Source of the DNA: Ilex aquifolium
Lineage: Eukaryota > Streptophyta > Magnoliopsida > Aquifoliales > Aquifoliaceae
Direction: 5' to 3'
Length of the DNA stretch: 64,000 bases
Assembly (NCBI GenBank): GCA_951799425.1
Contig: OX637393.1
Coordinates: 21,617,744-21,681,743, forward strand
Below the pieces are notes generated by a model, which worked only from the letters and a program-made list of their open reading frames with translations, searched no databases and had not been told where the DNA came from. The position numbers and the translations under genes were made by a program. This document shows, in pieces, positions 12,601 through 26,667 of this stretch. The first letter of the stretch is position 1; every line of letters starts with the position of its first letter.

Positions 12601-15600
12601 CTCATTCTTTTTAGGCTATCAATGCAAAATCAACACCCAGTTTGAGTATAATTGTTGATCAATCGCAGAAGTTTCTCTCATTCCAGCATCCTAATGCTTT
12701 TTCAATCTCTTCTTCAATAGGTTCGTTCACTTCAGGCCTTTCAAGTATACCTCGAACTGTTTGGGTCTTTGATTCAAATGCTACACATCATATGACCAGT
12801 GACTCGTCTTTATTTGTATCTACTTTCTCTCCTTCATCTGTATCTGTACTTGTAGCCAATAATACTTAAATGACCTTGGCTGGTGTCGGAGCTATTATTT
12901 CTCATCACCTTATACTATCAAATGTCTATTAAAATCTAATGGCACTATTTGTCAATCTTCTTGTATTGATATGCCTGAACAAAATGGTGTAGCGGAGCGC
13001 AAACATCGGCACATTATGTAAAATCCAAGAAAATTTAAAATTTTTATGAAAAAGGATAAAATTGTAATTAGTCACTACGGTACGGGTAGAAAACCTGAAT
13101 TTTTCTAGAACTCGGATGACAAAACAGACCTCACCATTGGATTCGTCTCTCGAAATCTAGTTACCTAGTCAATTTTCATTGAATTTTGAAACAGTCGAAT
13201 TTTTTTGCATTTTACGAGGCGATGGAGTGTCGCGTGACCAAAATAAACGCGACAGGGAATTAAATTGCGAAAAATGAAAAATAATTTAAAGTTAGTTCAA
13301 ATAAAGATATATTAAACTTGAAACGGGACGAAATTTAATTGATTCGGTACGAAATTGGACCTAGGAAAGGCGAACGTGTGGCGCAACGTGGGTCAAGTAT
13401 CCAAGGAGTATAAATATGGGAGAAAATCATATTTTCTCCCCATTTTTAGCCAGCTGATTTTCGGAAAAGAGGGGGGAAGGGAAAAGAGGGAAAATCAAGA
13501 TTTCTTCAACTTCTCTCTACGATCTAGGGCCTCGGGTCAAGAATCAAAGTTCATTTACTTGACGAGAGCTATGCCTACGTACCAAAAAGTACAGATTTTG
13601 ACGAAGTTCAAAAGACGGAATTTTGAAAATCAAGGGTTAGAGCTTGATTTGAGTCTTGGGAGTTTTTCTACCACTTGTTTTACGCTTCAAGAGGTAGGAT
13701 TTCTTTCCTAATTAGGTTTATTTTCAACCTAGTGTTGAAATATGAAATTGGTAGGGTGTTAGAGATATAATCTCATGTATGGCACATACTTATGGTAGTT
13801 GAAATGTGAAAAATGGGCATAAGAATGGTTAAAATCAATTCTAACATGAATTGGGTTTGTTAAAATTAATTGTTTGTAATTTCTTGAGAAATGTGATGAT
13901 CGAGCATATTATGTGTTTACGTAATTATGTGCTATGAAGGTGTTTGATAAAATGTTTAGGTTGATTTAGCATGGTTATTCCATTGAAAATGTTATAACAT
14001 ACTTGGTGAGAATATAGATTGTAATTTATATGCGTATGATATAAATTGACAATTGGGAATATCGTTGAGATGAAATGTTGTTCATATTGTACTCATGACA
14101 TTTTAAACATGATGTTGATATTGCAATTGAAAATTTGGTTGCATAATTATATTAAATGCAATGGTACATTACATTGCATGTGCACGGGTAACATCACATT
14201 CGTGGGCATACAGCATAAGTGTGGGTGTGGGTGTGTGTGCAAGGTTTAGATCAAACACCATTCTTAATGAATGATGCGTGGGCTCCGGAAAGTTGGACCA
14301 AGGTTCGACTAAATCACACGGGATGCATTAGAAATAGGGTCGGAATTAGCAAAAATGGTTAGACTGTCCCTCAAGTGCAAGACCTGGTAATTTGGATACG
14401 CACTCCATTGGTATAGAGTCCATAAAGTGTGTCGGCGTATGCGATACCGTTGGTGGAAGTCCATAAATGTCATGTCGATTGGGTGTCCGTTGATGGAAGT
14501 CCATAAATACCCACCCCAAGAAAGACCCGGGAATTTTAATGGTTATTAGATGTGTAATATTAATGACAGGGGCTTAGAATGCCCGGATTCATACGCATGG
14601 CATTGCATGTGTTATGGAAACCGGTGAAGGCTCGGATTGAGTTGTAGGTGTGAGTCTCATCTCATATCATGGCATAGCATAGAAAATTCCATTATAAATT
14701 GCACATTCTTAAATAGATTGTTGTTGATTGTTAAATTGCATGTGAGCATTTCATATACATCTAGGTTGGGAATTAGCCTTTTTAGGAGATATTCTATTGA
14801 GCGTGGCTCACCCTTGATGGGGAAAAAATTTCAGGTGCGAGACATGCGCCAGTGGATGGCTCTTACTCGAGCCCTCATTGATAAAGAAAAACCGAGATGT
14901 GGCTTTAAATTATGTTTTTGTAAAACTAGTATATAATTTAGTTTTGGACATGTAATAGTATGTAAAGAATTGTAAAACAAGTTCATATGGACTATGTTTT
15001 GTGTAAAATTCTAAGTTATATGAGTTTGAGTTGAGGTTGTATGAGATTGGAAGTGTTGGAATTGAAAAAGGATTGAATTAGGGAAAAACTGGACACTTCT
15101 ACCGGTAGAACGTCGAGTACCTACCAGTTGAAGAATTCTAATAGGCATTTCTACCTGTAGAACATCAAGAATATACCAGTAGAACAATTCCAGTGGGCAC
15201 TTCTACTGGTAGAATTTCGAGTACCTACCGGTAAAAGAATTCTAGAAGGTTTTTCTACTGGTAGAACTCTAAATCATCTACCGGTTGGTCCCCTTGAAAT
15301 TCAGAAAATTAAAATACTTCTGCCCAGCCACCGGGCCTTGAATCCTTTTGCTTCAACGAGATAAATGGAGTATAATTAAGGATAAATGAATGCATATTAG
15401 ACCTTGGAAGAGTCATGTGATTAAAATGTACACAGGTTATGCATTTGGGAGTGCCCAGTACAAGGGAGACTCTGCCAGAACGCTATGTGGCTTATAATCC
15501 CAGTGCAGGGGATGTTATTGACGTGGTGTCGTGTTATGCAGCATTCACGGGTATTTCTGCAGGTTGATGGGTGATCAACGGGTTGACAAAGGACCCCTGG

Positions 15601-18600
15601 TTTTAGGGGCGTCACACATTATGGAGACATCACGCTCTCTCTTGTTGTTTGCAAATGTTCCAAGTTCCTTTTGGGGGGAAATAGTTCTCACTGCGGTTCA
15701 TTTGATTAATTATATTCCCATTATCCTCACTTCTAGAATCTCTCCCTTTCAAAAATTGTGCAGTAAACCACCCAATTATTTTTCCTTAAATGTCTTTGGG
15801 TGTGCTTGTTTTGTCTTACTTCCTAGTGCTCTTCGTACTAAACTTTTTGCTCTGTGTTTTTTTCTTGGTTATGGTAAGGGTCAAAAATAGTATCGTTGCT
15901 ATGATCCTATTATACATAAACTCTATGTTTCTCGTCATGTTGTGTTTATGGAGCATATTCCCTTCTTTTCTATTCCATCTAGTTCTTCACATTTGCATAA
16001 ATCAGGTCTCATTTATATCGATCCATTTCCAACTGATGTTCCTATAGATAATTATGTTCGTGATATCACTATTTCTAATGTGACTTCCTCTTCTGAATTA
16101 CCTGTCACCCGTCCTCCTATTATGCATACCTATTCTCGCAAGACTCCCGTTGTCTCTTCTACGAATGCAATGCCTCCCCCTTCTCCTCCCTGTCACTCAA
16201 TCAGGTTCTGACACTGTGGATCATGCTACTCGTTATCCTCAATGTTCTCAGAAGTGTCCAGATAGGTTTAATTTTTCTAACTCTTGTTATCCTTCTAATT
16301 TTTGTTCATTTCTTATTTTTATTCACTCTCTGTCTAAACTCACCTCTTATAAGGAGGCTATACTTGATCCTCTTTGACAACAGACAATGAATGAGGAGTT
16401 ATCTACCTAATAGAGTAAATATTCAATACAACGGTGATACCATGTCAACATTGATGACATGGTATCACCAACCAATAATAAAATCTCAAATGGGCAAGAT
16501 GAACCTCACTTGAGCTTGCATGGAGGAAAAGTGAGGAGTTATTTGCTTACATGGCAAGTTGGTTATTATTTTTTGTGGGGTCCATTTGCTTATTTGCCTT
16601 AATATTATTAGTTGGTGATACCACAACACATTGCCATGTGGTATCAGCATTGTAATGAATATTTTATCTAGCCTTACATAAGACTCAAGCTTGGGAGTTA
16701 AGTGTCTTTAACCCTCGCAAACGCACTATTGGTTGTAAGTGGGTTTATAAGATCAAAACTAAATTTGACGGTTTTGTGCAAAGGTGCAAGGCTCAGTTAG
16801 TAGCCAAGAGATTTGCTCAAGAGTATAGTTTGGATTATGAGGAAACTTTTGCTCTCGTTGCCAAGATGACCACTGTACGTACTGTGATTACAGCAGCGCT
16901 TCCATTCGTCAATAGAGTTTGTCTCATATGGATGTGAAAAATGCTTTCCTCCATGGAGACTTATCGAAAGAGGTTTTATGACTCCTCTTGGAATGTCTCA
17001 GTCCCAATCAAGTATGTAGACTTCACAAGGCCTTATATGGCCTTAAACAGGCTCCTAGGGCATGGTTTGCCAAGTTTTCATTTGCCACTAGGGCTTTCAT
17101 GCAAATGATCATGATTCTGCTCTCTTTCTACGGGAGACTTCGATAAGTTCTATTATTCTCTTACTTTATGTTGATGATATGATTATTACAGGTGATGACA
17201 CTACTGGAATAGAACTACTAAAAAATCAATTACAAGATCACTTTGAGATGAAAGATTTAGGTCAGCTTAGGTATTTCTTGAGAATTGAGATTGCTTCTTT
17301 TTCGAAAGATTATCTGATCTTAGTCCAAGTATGCATCAAATGCTATTCAGCAAGCTCATTTATCAGATTATCGGACAGTTGAGACACCCTTAGAGCTCAA
17401 TGTTCGTTATTCTTCCTCAGATGGTACTCTCTTACCCGATCCTACCATTTACTGCACTATTGTTAGAAGTTTGGTATATCTTACGGTTTCTTGTCCAAAT
17501 ATCTCTTATGTTGTTCATGTGGTTAGTCAGTTTGTTGCCTCACCTACCACTGTTCATTGGGCTGATGTTCTCTGTCTTTTTCAGTATCTTCGAGATACTC
17601 TGCATCAGAGTCTATTGTTTCCGTCCTCCTCTTCTATGGAACTCAGGGTCTACTCAGACGTTGACTGGGCTAGTGACTCTATGGATCGCAAGTCCACCAC
17701 TGATTTTTGTGTATTTCTTGGTGATTCTCTTATATCATGTACAAGCAAGAAACAAACTGTTTGTTGCACGTTCTTCGGTTGAAACTGAGTACCGTGCTAT
17801 GGCATCTACCACAGCTGAGATAGTCTGGTTACGATAGTTGGTTGCTGATCTCGACATCTCTTTATTTGCCCTTGATCCTATGTATTGTGACAACACCAGT
17901 GCTATTCAGATTGCTCACAACTAGTCTTCCATAAGAGCACAAAGTATATTGAGATTGATTGTCACTTTGTACGCCATCATCTCCAACTGGACACTATCTC
18001 TCTCCCCTGTCTTTCTTCTACTACGTAGTTAGCAAATTTCTTTACGAAATCTCACACTATAGCGTCCTTTCATTTTCTTCTTGACAAACTCTTGTTCTCT
18101 ACTACCACATCATGAGTAAATGGGGTTATTAGAGTATTTTAGTGCATTAGTGTTAGGGGTAGTATAGTCATTTCTATTGTGTATCTTGGGATATGCTGTA
18201 ACAAACTTATGTAGCCCCAATAATAGTTTCTCTTGTTTCTGCTTTGTTCTCTTCTTCGTTATCCATATTTTCATTGTTTACAAGTACAATCAAATATGGT
18301 AGAGATTTATTAGTGTATACATGCATATAATTGATGTTGTAATTCGATTGGCTTGGTTCTTGACGGGGTAGTTCAATGCAATGTGTACTAGAGTTCCTCT
18401 ATTAGGTGTTCTCTCTCTCTCTCTCTCTCTCTCTCTAGACCAAAAGTCACCTCTGATTAAAACAAAGGCTCTATGTTTTCTAGAGTCCTAAGTGTTAAGA
18501 TCTAACAACAACATATCACTATAGTATATTTTACAATAATGTATATATAATGACATACTTACTAAATGTCTCAAAAGACTTGAGATTCTCCCATCTTTTT

Positions 18601-21600
18601 ATTCTTAATAAGATTTTGTATTACTATACCCAATGACCTATTATTTTTACCTTTGATAAAAGTTAGATCGTGAAGTCATTAGGGTTTTGGAGAAGAGGAA
18701 TAAGTGAAAAGGAGAGAAGATTATGTGTGTTGTGTTACACAATTACACCCAGCTTTTATATGTAAACAAAATATACTAATATACCCTTAAACTAGAAATA
18801 AAACATAACATAATACTCCCCCTCAAATTGGTGCATAGATATCTCACATGTCCTACTTACAAACAATAGGGTGACAAACCTTGCTACGAAACCCATTTGT
18901 GAAGATATCGACTAACTAATTTTCTGATTTCACAAAGGGCATGCAAATTAAACCCTTGTTCAACTTCTCTTTTCTAAAATTTCGATAAATTTCAACGTAT
19001 TTAGTTCGATCATGTTGAATTGGATTATGAGCAATGTTGATTGCAGACTTAATCCTGAATTCTCAGCTCTCCCAGTAAAAGTTGGAACCACATAAGCGCA
19101 CAAATTCAATGGTTCATTACTTTGCATTCAACCTCCGCACTAGACATAACTACCAACTTGCCCGAAGTAAATCGTTTGTTATCCATTGAACCTACCAGTC
19201 TGCATCACTAAATGCTTCCAATTTTAAGTGATTATTTTTTGGAGAACAATATCTCTTTTCCTAGAACTAACTTGAGAAACCTCAAAATGCGGTAAACAGC
19301 TTCAAGATGAAGAATTCAAAGATCATGCATAAGTGATTGACTACACAACTGCATAAGCAATATTTAGCCGAGTATGAGAGAGGTGTAGCAATCTCCCCAC
19401 TAATCTCTGGTACCTCTCCTTATATCTACAACATCACCAATATCACCACTCAATCGGGTAACATCAATAAGAGAATCTACAGGTCTACATCCCAACATAC
19501 ATATTTTTCCAAGGTCAAGAACATACTTCCACTAAAAGATAAAATATAAAAATGATTTTATCTGATCTGTCAACCTTAATCCCAACAAAGTATTTCAACG
19601 GATCCAAGTCTTTGATCTCAAACTCCTTAGCCAACTAAGCTTTCAATTTGGTGACTTCATGCTTATCATTCTCAGTTATAACAACGTCATCCACGTATAT
19701 AATGAGAACCGTTATCTTGCCATCAACTAGTCCAATGAACAAAGTATGATCAACATGACTTTACTTATATCTAAATTTCAGCAAAGTTTTGACAAACCTA
19801 TCAAATCAAGCTTTGGGAGACTATTTTGGTCCATAAAGACACTTTTTTTAACTTACACACTTTTCTTTCAGTTATCTGGGATGAAAAACCTTGTAGAATC
19901 TCCATATGTACCTCATCAAAAACTCCATGAACAAAGACATTCTTCGCATCTAATTGGAGACTCCAACCCAAATTAGCTGCACAAGATATTAGAGCACATA
20001 TGGAGTTCATATTTGGTATAGGGGCAAAGGTCTTTTGATAATCAATACCATACGTCTGAGTGAATCCCTTAACTAGCCTAGCTTTATACAGTTGACTACC
20101 CCATCAATTTTTCGTTTGATAGAGAACACCCAATTTCACCCAACTACCCTTGCCCTAACAGAAAGAGGCACCAACTCCCATGTGTCATTCCTCGTTAGAG
20201 CTTGCATTACTTCTACCATAGCTTCTCACCACTTATAATCGGTGAGAGCTTCTTTCTAACCTTAAGGAATGGTTGCCGGCAAGAGAGATTAGTGCCTCTA
20301 CAGGAGAGAGAGAGTGGTACCAGTGTTCATTGGTGAGCTTCATTGATTTTATGGTATTTTGTAGGATTTTGCTTAGGAAACTAATAGATTTGATTGAAAA
20401 TAGAGGCATTTGTCTTTATGGAACCTGTAATTTTTTTGAGTTTTTTCCGTGGGAATCCTCACGATTTTGGCAAAAGTTTGCAAAATTTTAACTAGTCAAC
20501 CTATTACACTTCGATAACGGCCGTTACAGACCCGTTACGACCCGATAATGTCCTTACGTATGTGAATTTAACTCTGCCCGTTATTTCGGTCCGCAACGGA
20601 AGCAGAGCCCTCCGATCCCGTTACATAACAGAAGTTACACGTTATGTAACGTAACGAGTGTTTCCCAAAACCCAGATAGTAGGGAATAATAGGTAGAGGT
20701 TCATTACCTGATAAATCAGTGGGCGATGTAGAACTGGAGTTGGAGAATTCAAACTAGCTCGACATAACATGGGTGATCTATTGTACCTTTTGAGGTTGAC
20801 AATAAGTTTTTAAATTATCCTTGTCAAAACGAGCACAAGGTGAACCAATGGTACCATTTTTTTTCTTCAAAATGCTATCGATCCCCATACTAATATCCTA
20901 TTGAATAGGAAATAGAAGAATAAGCTTCTGACATACAATCTCTTCCTCAATAGAGGTATTCTCCCTCTGAATAACTGGCGAGGAAGTAGAGAAATGACTC
21001 AAATTCAAAAAAGGTAACCCCCATGCTAACATTCATCTTCTAAGACGATGGATGATAGTATTTATATCCCTTTGGGGTGACAAAATAACAAATGAAAATA
21101 CACCTCAACTTGGGGTCATGGTCTTCCCCTCGATGGTCCGTAATCATGGACAAAATAAACACACTCAAAAAACTTTAAGAGGAATTAAAGAAATAAAAGG
21201 AATAGAAAGAATCCTAAAGAGGCACGCAATAAGGGATTTAAACTGTAGGACACTCGAAGATAGACGATTAATAAGATAAGTAATAGTAAGAACGACATCT
21301 CCCAAAAAAGATAGAAGAACATTCATAATAAACATCAGTGAACAAGCAACCTCAAGAAGATGACGATTTTTGCGCTCAGCAACACTTTTTTTCAGGGATA
21401 CACTCACACAAGCAGTTTTATAAAAAATATCATTCTTATTGAGGTAGAAAAATAAATTTTCCATCAATGCACTTAGTCCCATTATCACTTCGAAGAATTT
21501 TTATCTTAGCATCAAATTTGTACTCACCAATTTATGAAGATCTAAAGTGGCTTCAACCTTAGCATCAAATTGGGTACTCACCATTTCATGAAGATCTGAA

Positions 21601-24600
21601 GCGGGAGAAAACTTTACTTTTGGTACGTAGTAAGTAAATTTACTTCATATATTATGCCGATTTATTAATAGATAGGTAAATTAAATACCATTATACACAA
21701 AAATATATATTTGATGTCGTATGCTCAAAGTGTCTATCCCCTACTATTTCTACGACTTTTCCTATTGCTGGTGTCTATGTGGTGTTGTATTTGTATCTCA
21801 GGTCCATGTCCTTGCTTCTTTGATAGTAGCTGATGGCCGAGTTATGTATTGGGGTCATCCTAGTTGAACTTTAGTTGGTTTACACTGTAACAATCAAAAT
21901 CTTGAGTCTTCCTTGGCCACAAGAGTTACTTAACCTTCAGGTTTACTTGGCCGCCAAGTCCTTGTGGTTCCCAAGCTTAGTCTTCTAATATAGTGTCAAA
22001 ATAGCTTTGTTTTGATGAAGTCAAATATCCGCTAATGAAATCTTCTACCTTACCTTCTAAGTTCTTTTGGTGCAGTAATCAAAATCTTGGCTCTCCCTTG
22101 GCCACAAACAGTTACTTAGCCTTCAAGTTCACTTGGCCACCAAGTTTTTTTGGTCTCCAAGCTTAGCCTTCTAATGTTGTGTCATAATAGGTTTGCTTTA
22201 ATGAAGTCGATGAAGATATCTGCCATTGAAATCTTCTACCTTACTCAGGTGTGTGCCTAATGACTGATGCAAAACCTTACCTTAGAGTGGTAATCCTACG
22301 GAACTTGAGGTTGAATTCCTAGCCATGGCAAACACAAAATAGGAGATTGATTCCTACTATTCTTCTTCTCCGAACTCTATAATATCAAGCTCTGACAAAC
22401 CATATCTTCTTACTCAACGTTTTAATTTTCAGCACCAAAGCCAAACATTAACATCTGTTGTTCTGCTGAATAAACTGAACATTTATTTCTCAAAATTTTA
22501 TCAGCCTAATACTTTTCATTTGAGCCAATACCAGTCAATCTCACAGCTAAACACCTCCCTTCCTCTCTCATTTACTACCTCTGTTAATGTGTGGGTGCGC
22601 AATCTGCACTTCAATATCTATTGCTCATGTTTGATCAATATGTACTTCACTAATTCTAACAACGCCAGTGTTCAATTTCAAGTAAAATTGCACCAGATTC
22701 ATTCTCTTCATGTTTTTTTTCTGAAGTTCCATTGTATTCAAAAATAGTTGTTTGATCAGGCTGATCTACATAGGAATTTTTTTTTTAATTTTTTGTTGCA
22801 GTTTCTTTGTCTTCCAATGTATTGGTTTGACCTTTGAAGCACATAAAGGAGTGTGATCTTGCCCCTCGTTCGTCTTCTCTCTAAATCTCATATAAGCAAC
22901 TCAGACTCAAGAAGGTTTGGCGTTCACTTCTGGTTGCACTAGATCTGCTTACGCTTCACGGAGGTGCTGACATATCTCAGCGCTTGCCTGAGTTCACCTC
23001 CAACCCAACAAAACTGCCTTAGTTGCAGCCCTACCACCAAACATGAACATAATCTGTAATGGTTTAGAGATATTACAGCATGATATCAGGCAATGGTTCA
23101 AAACTATCAATCACATATTTGATATAGCCGTATCAAGCAACCTTCAGGATTAAGAACATCGTTTTCCAAATAGCGTATTCATTTGAGGCAGCCAAAACCA
23201 TCCAGCAAATCTCACCAATACTTAAAATGATGGCCAAGTTTACCGTGGCATGGAACAGAGCCGACAATGAGCCCATTATAATAGAGACTAAATAAAAAGA
23301 AAAACAATACATGGATACAAGCTAGAAGGAACTTACTCCAATTTGAGGGACCTCGCCTTGATGCCGATGATGATGAATCTGACTGGAATGGTTGGTTAGA
23401 AGACAATGATGTGCCAGCCTCTATTAACTCAATTTTAAGTTTTTCAGCATATCTTACAAGATTAGCATGCTCCAAGAGCTTTCTCCGCAGCACTGATGTT
23501 TCCTATTAGCATGCAAACAAAGATTGTGGGAAACATGCATGAATAATTTATCTAATTTTTTTTGCCAAAAAAAAAAAAAAACCATCTATGCTTAAAGGGT
23601 TTAAATAAGATTCAAACATTTCAAACAAGTCATAACATGAATGAATTGATATAAGTTGAGGAAGAACATGGGTTTGTCGATGAAGTACAAACACTTCTAA
23701 GGAGCAGTCATAACCATGTCGAATCAGACTTTGACACTCCCTGTCTCCAAGACCTAAGCTTTGCACATGTAGATATATCCATAGTCATCCTGAACTTCTT
23801 TTTCTACTTGAAAGCTGATGGGATAAATGGCTCTCATCAAGGACATGCCAGGTATAAATTAGTAGTTCTGGAAATGACCAACAATTCTTTGGACCTCAGA
23901 AATAAGTCATTAAAAAAACTTGGATACTGCTTTCCAATTCGAAGGGACTTGGGTGCACAAAGAAAGGTTTCATCAAAATTATGTTTTACATCCTTACTAT
24001 TACTAACCAAGGGAGTTTGGTCTTTACTCTTACAATATCTATAATACCTCAAGTCATGAAATATCAGTATTGCCCTTCTTTTCTTCCCAAATAATCACAA
24101 CTCCCTTTTTAACCCTGTTTTATTAATAATCAAAATAAATGGTTACATCATCCAAGCAAAGTTGGACAAGTTGTCCAACCCTAAAGACAAACAAACTCAA
24201 GACCAAAAAGCAATATGGTACACATCAAAGCATCATCCAAAGCACCCATCAACTTCAACAAGAAGTTGTCCAGCTCAATGTAATCATAAAAAGAGTGGCA
24301 TTCTCAAAGTCCTTTGCCACCGAAAACCTCAAATGAAGCTGAGAAATAGACCCAATCCCATAGTCCTTCCATCACTTCCATTTTATCTTCAAATATCCTC
24401 GCGGTTCTTCCCATCCATAAACCCCAAACAATGGCAATAAAGGGCAATATTATAGTGTCACACCTTTCCCACCTCGGCAAAATCCTTTGAAAACCAAACA
24501 AAACATGGATGAAATAGATCTCGGGGCCGCCCACCAAAGCCCAACCAACTCAAATAATTAATTCCATAACGATAATGCAACGAGACAATGTAGGAATAAA

Positions 24601-26616
24601 TGATCCACATTTTCACTATTTGCTCTACACATAACACACCATTTGTGGGCACAAGCAAGTGGAAGGCCTCATCCTTTGGAGCATAAGTATCAATCTTACA
24701 TTGAGCAAAATTGCACTTTCAATAGGACCTTAACCTTCCAATCTGCAATGCCAGGTAAAAAAAGAATTTGAGGGATCTTCTTAAGCCATTTTTACTGCCT
24801 AATTCTCTCTTCACACGTTAACCATGTGTGCAGGGCATCTAGATAAACATACAAAGGTAAACATGCATGCCTACATACACTCGTAAACATTGTGTCCTTC
24901 CCACACCAATATCTACGCGATGTGAGTTTTTTTCTTTAAGTAACAAAAATATTTTAAAACCATAAGCAATATTAGATTCTCCAATTATAAAGCAATGTTA
25001 TGTCATATACCATGTTAGCTTACGAATGAAAGACTTTCAAAAATGGTCATTTCTATGTTTCTATGTCCCTGTTGTATCCGAGTTCAAACCATTTCAAATA
25101 TGCAAACAGTCTACCCATTTCCACGCCTCATGGGTAATTGCCAAAAGCAGGCTCATGATATATATTTGATCATCCATGTTTACAGATGCAGTATCCATAG
25201 AAATACATAATCTATCCACCCGTTCCCACAAGCAGAAACACAAGCGTGAAAGAGGAGGGAAGAAGATGAAACAATTTCCAACAGTGTAGAAAGCTTGGCC
25301 CATTTAGAAAAACTCATAAAAGTACCAAACAGCACTCCTCAATGATAACATAATGCAGTTACGCACTTTAGGCGAGGGATGTCTCATCCCTTCTGCGCAT
25401 CCATATTTTCCATGATGATATGGTCCCCTCCGCATTATCTCATAATTACACACACAAGCGCACATGCATATATATTATACATTCCCTTTTTTTAGTCATA
25501 TAATACAATAGTTTATTAGGTGCCTTCATGGTTGAAGTAACAAAAATGAGAACTTACTCTGGTCATATATGGATTTTTACAAGTAGAAGCTTATGCTTCA
25601 TTCGAAAATAAAAGTGTATATTAGTTCCAAATCAAGCATTTCCAAATGCATATATGCAAGTGAATTCATCAGATCAGACGATTTGAGCTACAGCTGTCTG
25701 ACCACTGTACTGATTAAAGAATAGCTTTTTTTCCCTATGGTTACAAAGTAGTAGGATAACAGGAAGGCAAAAACAATTGTGGATCCACAGTGCGAGATCA
25801 GCATGACTGGCACACATTATTCGAGCAAATGGATCTAAAATGCTGGACGTGACCTACTAAGAAGTTCCATATCACCACAATCTACAGTTACCTTCGACTC
25901 TCAAGTAGGATTTTGATCCTACCAGAATAGAGCTGCTGCTCTGTCACAAAGCAACCATGACATTGGTGCACATATCCATCAGAATAAGTGTGAAAAACCA
26001 AAACGTACTCGTGTAGTTTTTGTCTTAATTTCTTTTAATGAAAAACAGAACAATTGATAAATGAAATATAAAGAAGAAAGGGGCTTTCTTCACTTCAAAA
26101 CCTGTGGCAACTGAGAACAACAAATTCAAAAGATGAAGTACATCATTGGACCCAATCTCTTCAAGCTCATGGACCCCTCTAAAATGCTGCCTAGAAAAAT
26201 TTCCAACATTGGAAGTAAAGATCTGCTCATAAGATTAGAGATCTCTGTTGTTAAGTGAAACATACCAAACCTACTCTCATGTAATCCAGCTACTTGGCCA
26301 ATTTATCCAATTTGTTTCCTTGACATCTCATTGGAAGTTGGTACATTTCTCTGGTAAAAATCATCAACATTTAAAGTAGTATTACATCTATAATAATAAG
26401 ATAGAGGCAATTTTGAATCCATTTTTACTTCAAAATTTAATCAACTTTTAATTCAATTGGGAAAGCACAAGAACGGCTTAGATTTAATCCACTTTTAATT
26501 CAATGGCCCAGATTTCATCTCAATCTTTCAATTTAATCCAAAGGCTCACAATGCATCCCACACAAATACCTTCTCCCGCCCATTTTAACCACACACACGC
26601 TAGCCAAGTAGTAGCG

Positions 26617-26667
<51 letters not shown>

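Larger units (their letters stand above)
13017..15616 (+). mobile_element. Solo LTR of a Del/Tekay-like gypsy element, 2600 bp
   Basis: It begins TGTAAAATCC and ends GGGGCGTCACA, flanked by the 5-bp duplication CATTA (13012-13016 and 15617-15621). Its removal rejoins the copia integrase frame, [10 protein letters not shown] to ETSRSLL. No internal region is present, so it is a solo LTR left by LTR-LTR recombination. Its first 400 bp align with 55052-55450. A conserved core promoter (GGAGTATAAATA) lies at 13405-13416. Confidence 0.93.
11432..18282 (+). mobile_element. Ty1/copia element, decayed, with nested insertions
   Basis: Similar LTRs bound it (11432-11625 and 18124-18282), with a tRNA-iMet primer site after the first. 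Pol pieces in order are protease, integrase, RT and RNase H, as in Ty1/copia. Removing the 2600-bp solo LTR and the MITE leaves about 4 kb. Gag is not recognisable. No matching target duplication was found outside the LTRs. It sits in metaxin intron 5 in antisense orientation. Confidence 0.85.

Noticed and set aside
15421..15615. Minus-strand open frame at the end of the solo LTR
   Set aside because: The same region in the LTR copies at 1400 and 33200 does not keep the frame.
23808..24052. Opposed open frames of 71-78 codons near exon 5
   Set aside because: No similarity recognised and no splice sites consistent with metaxin; treated as intron.
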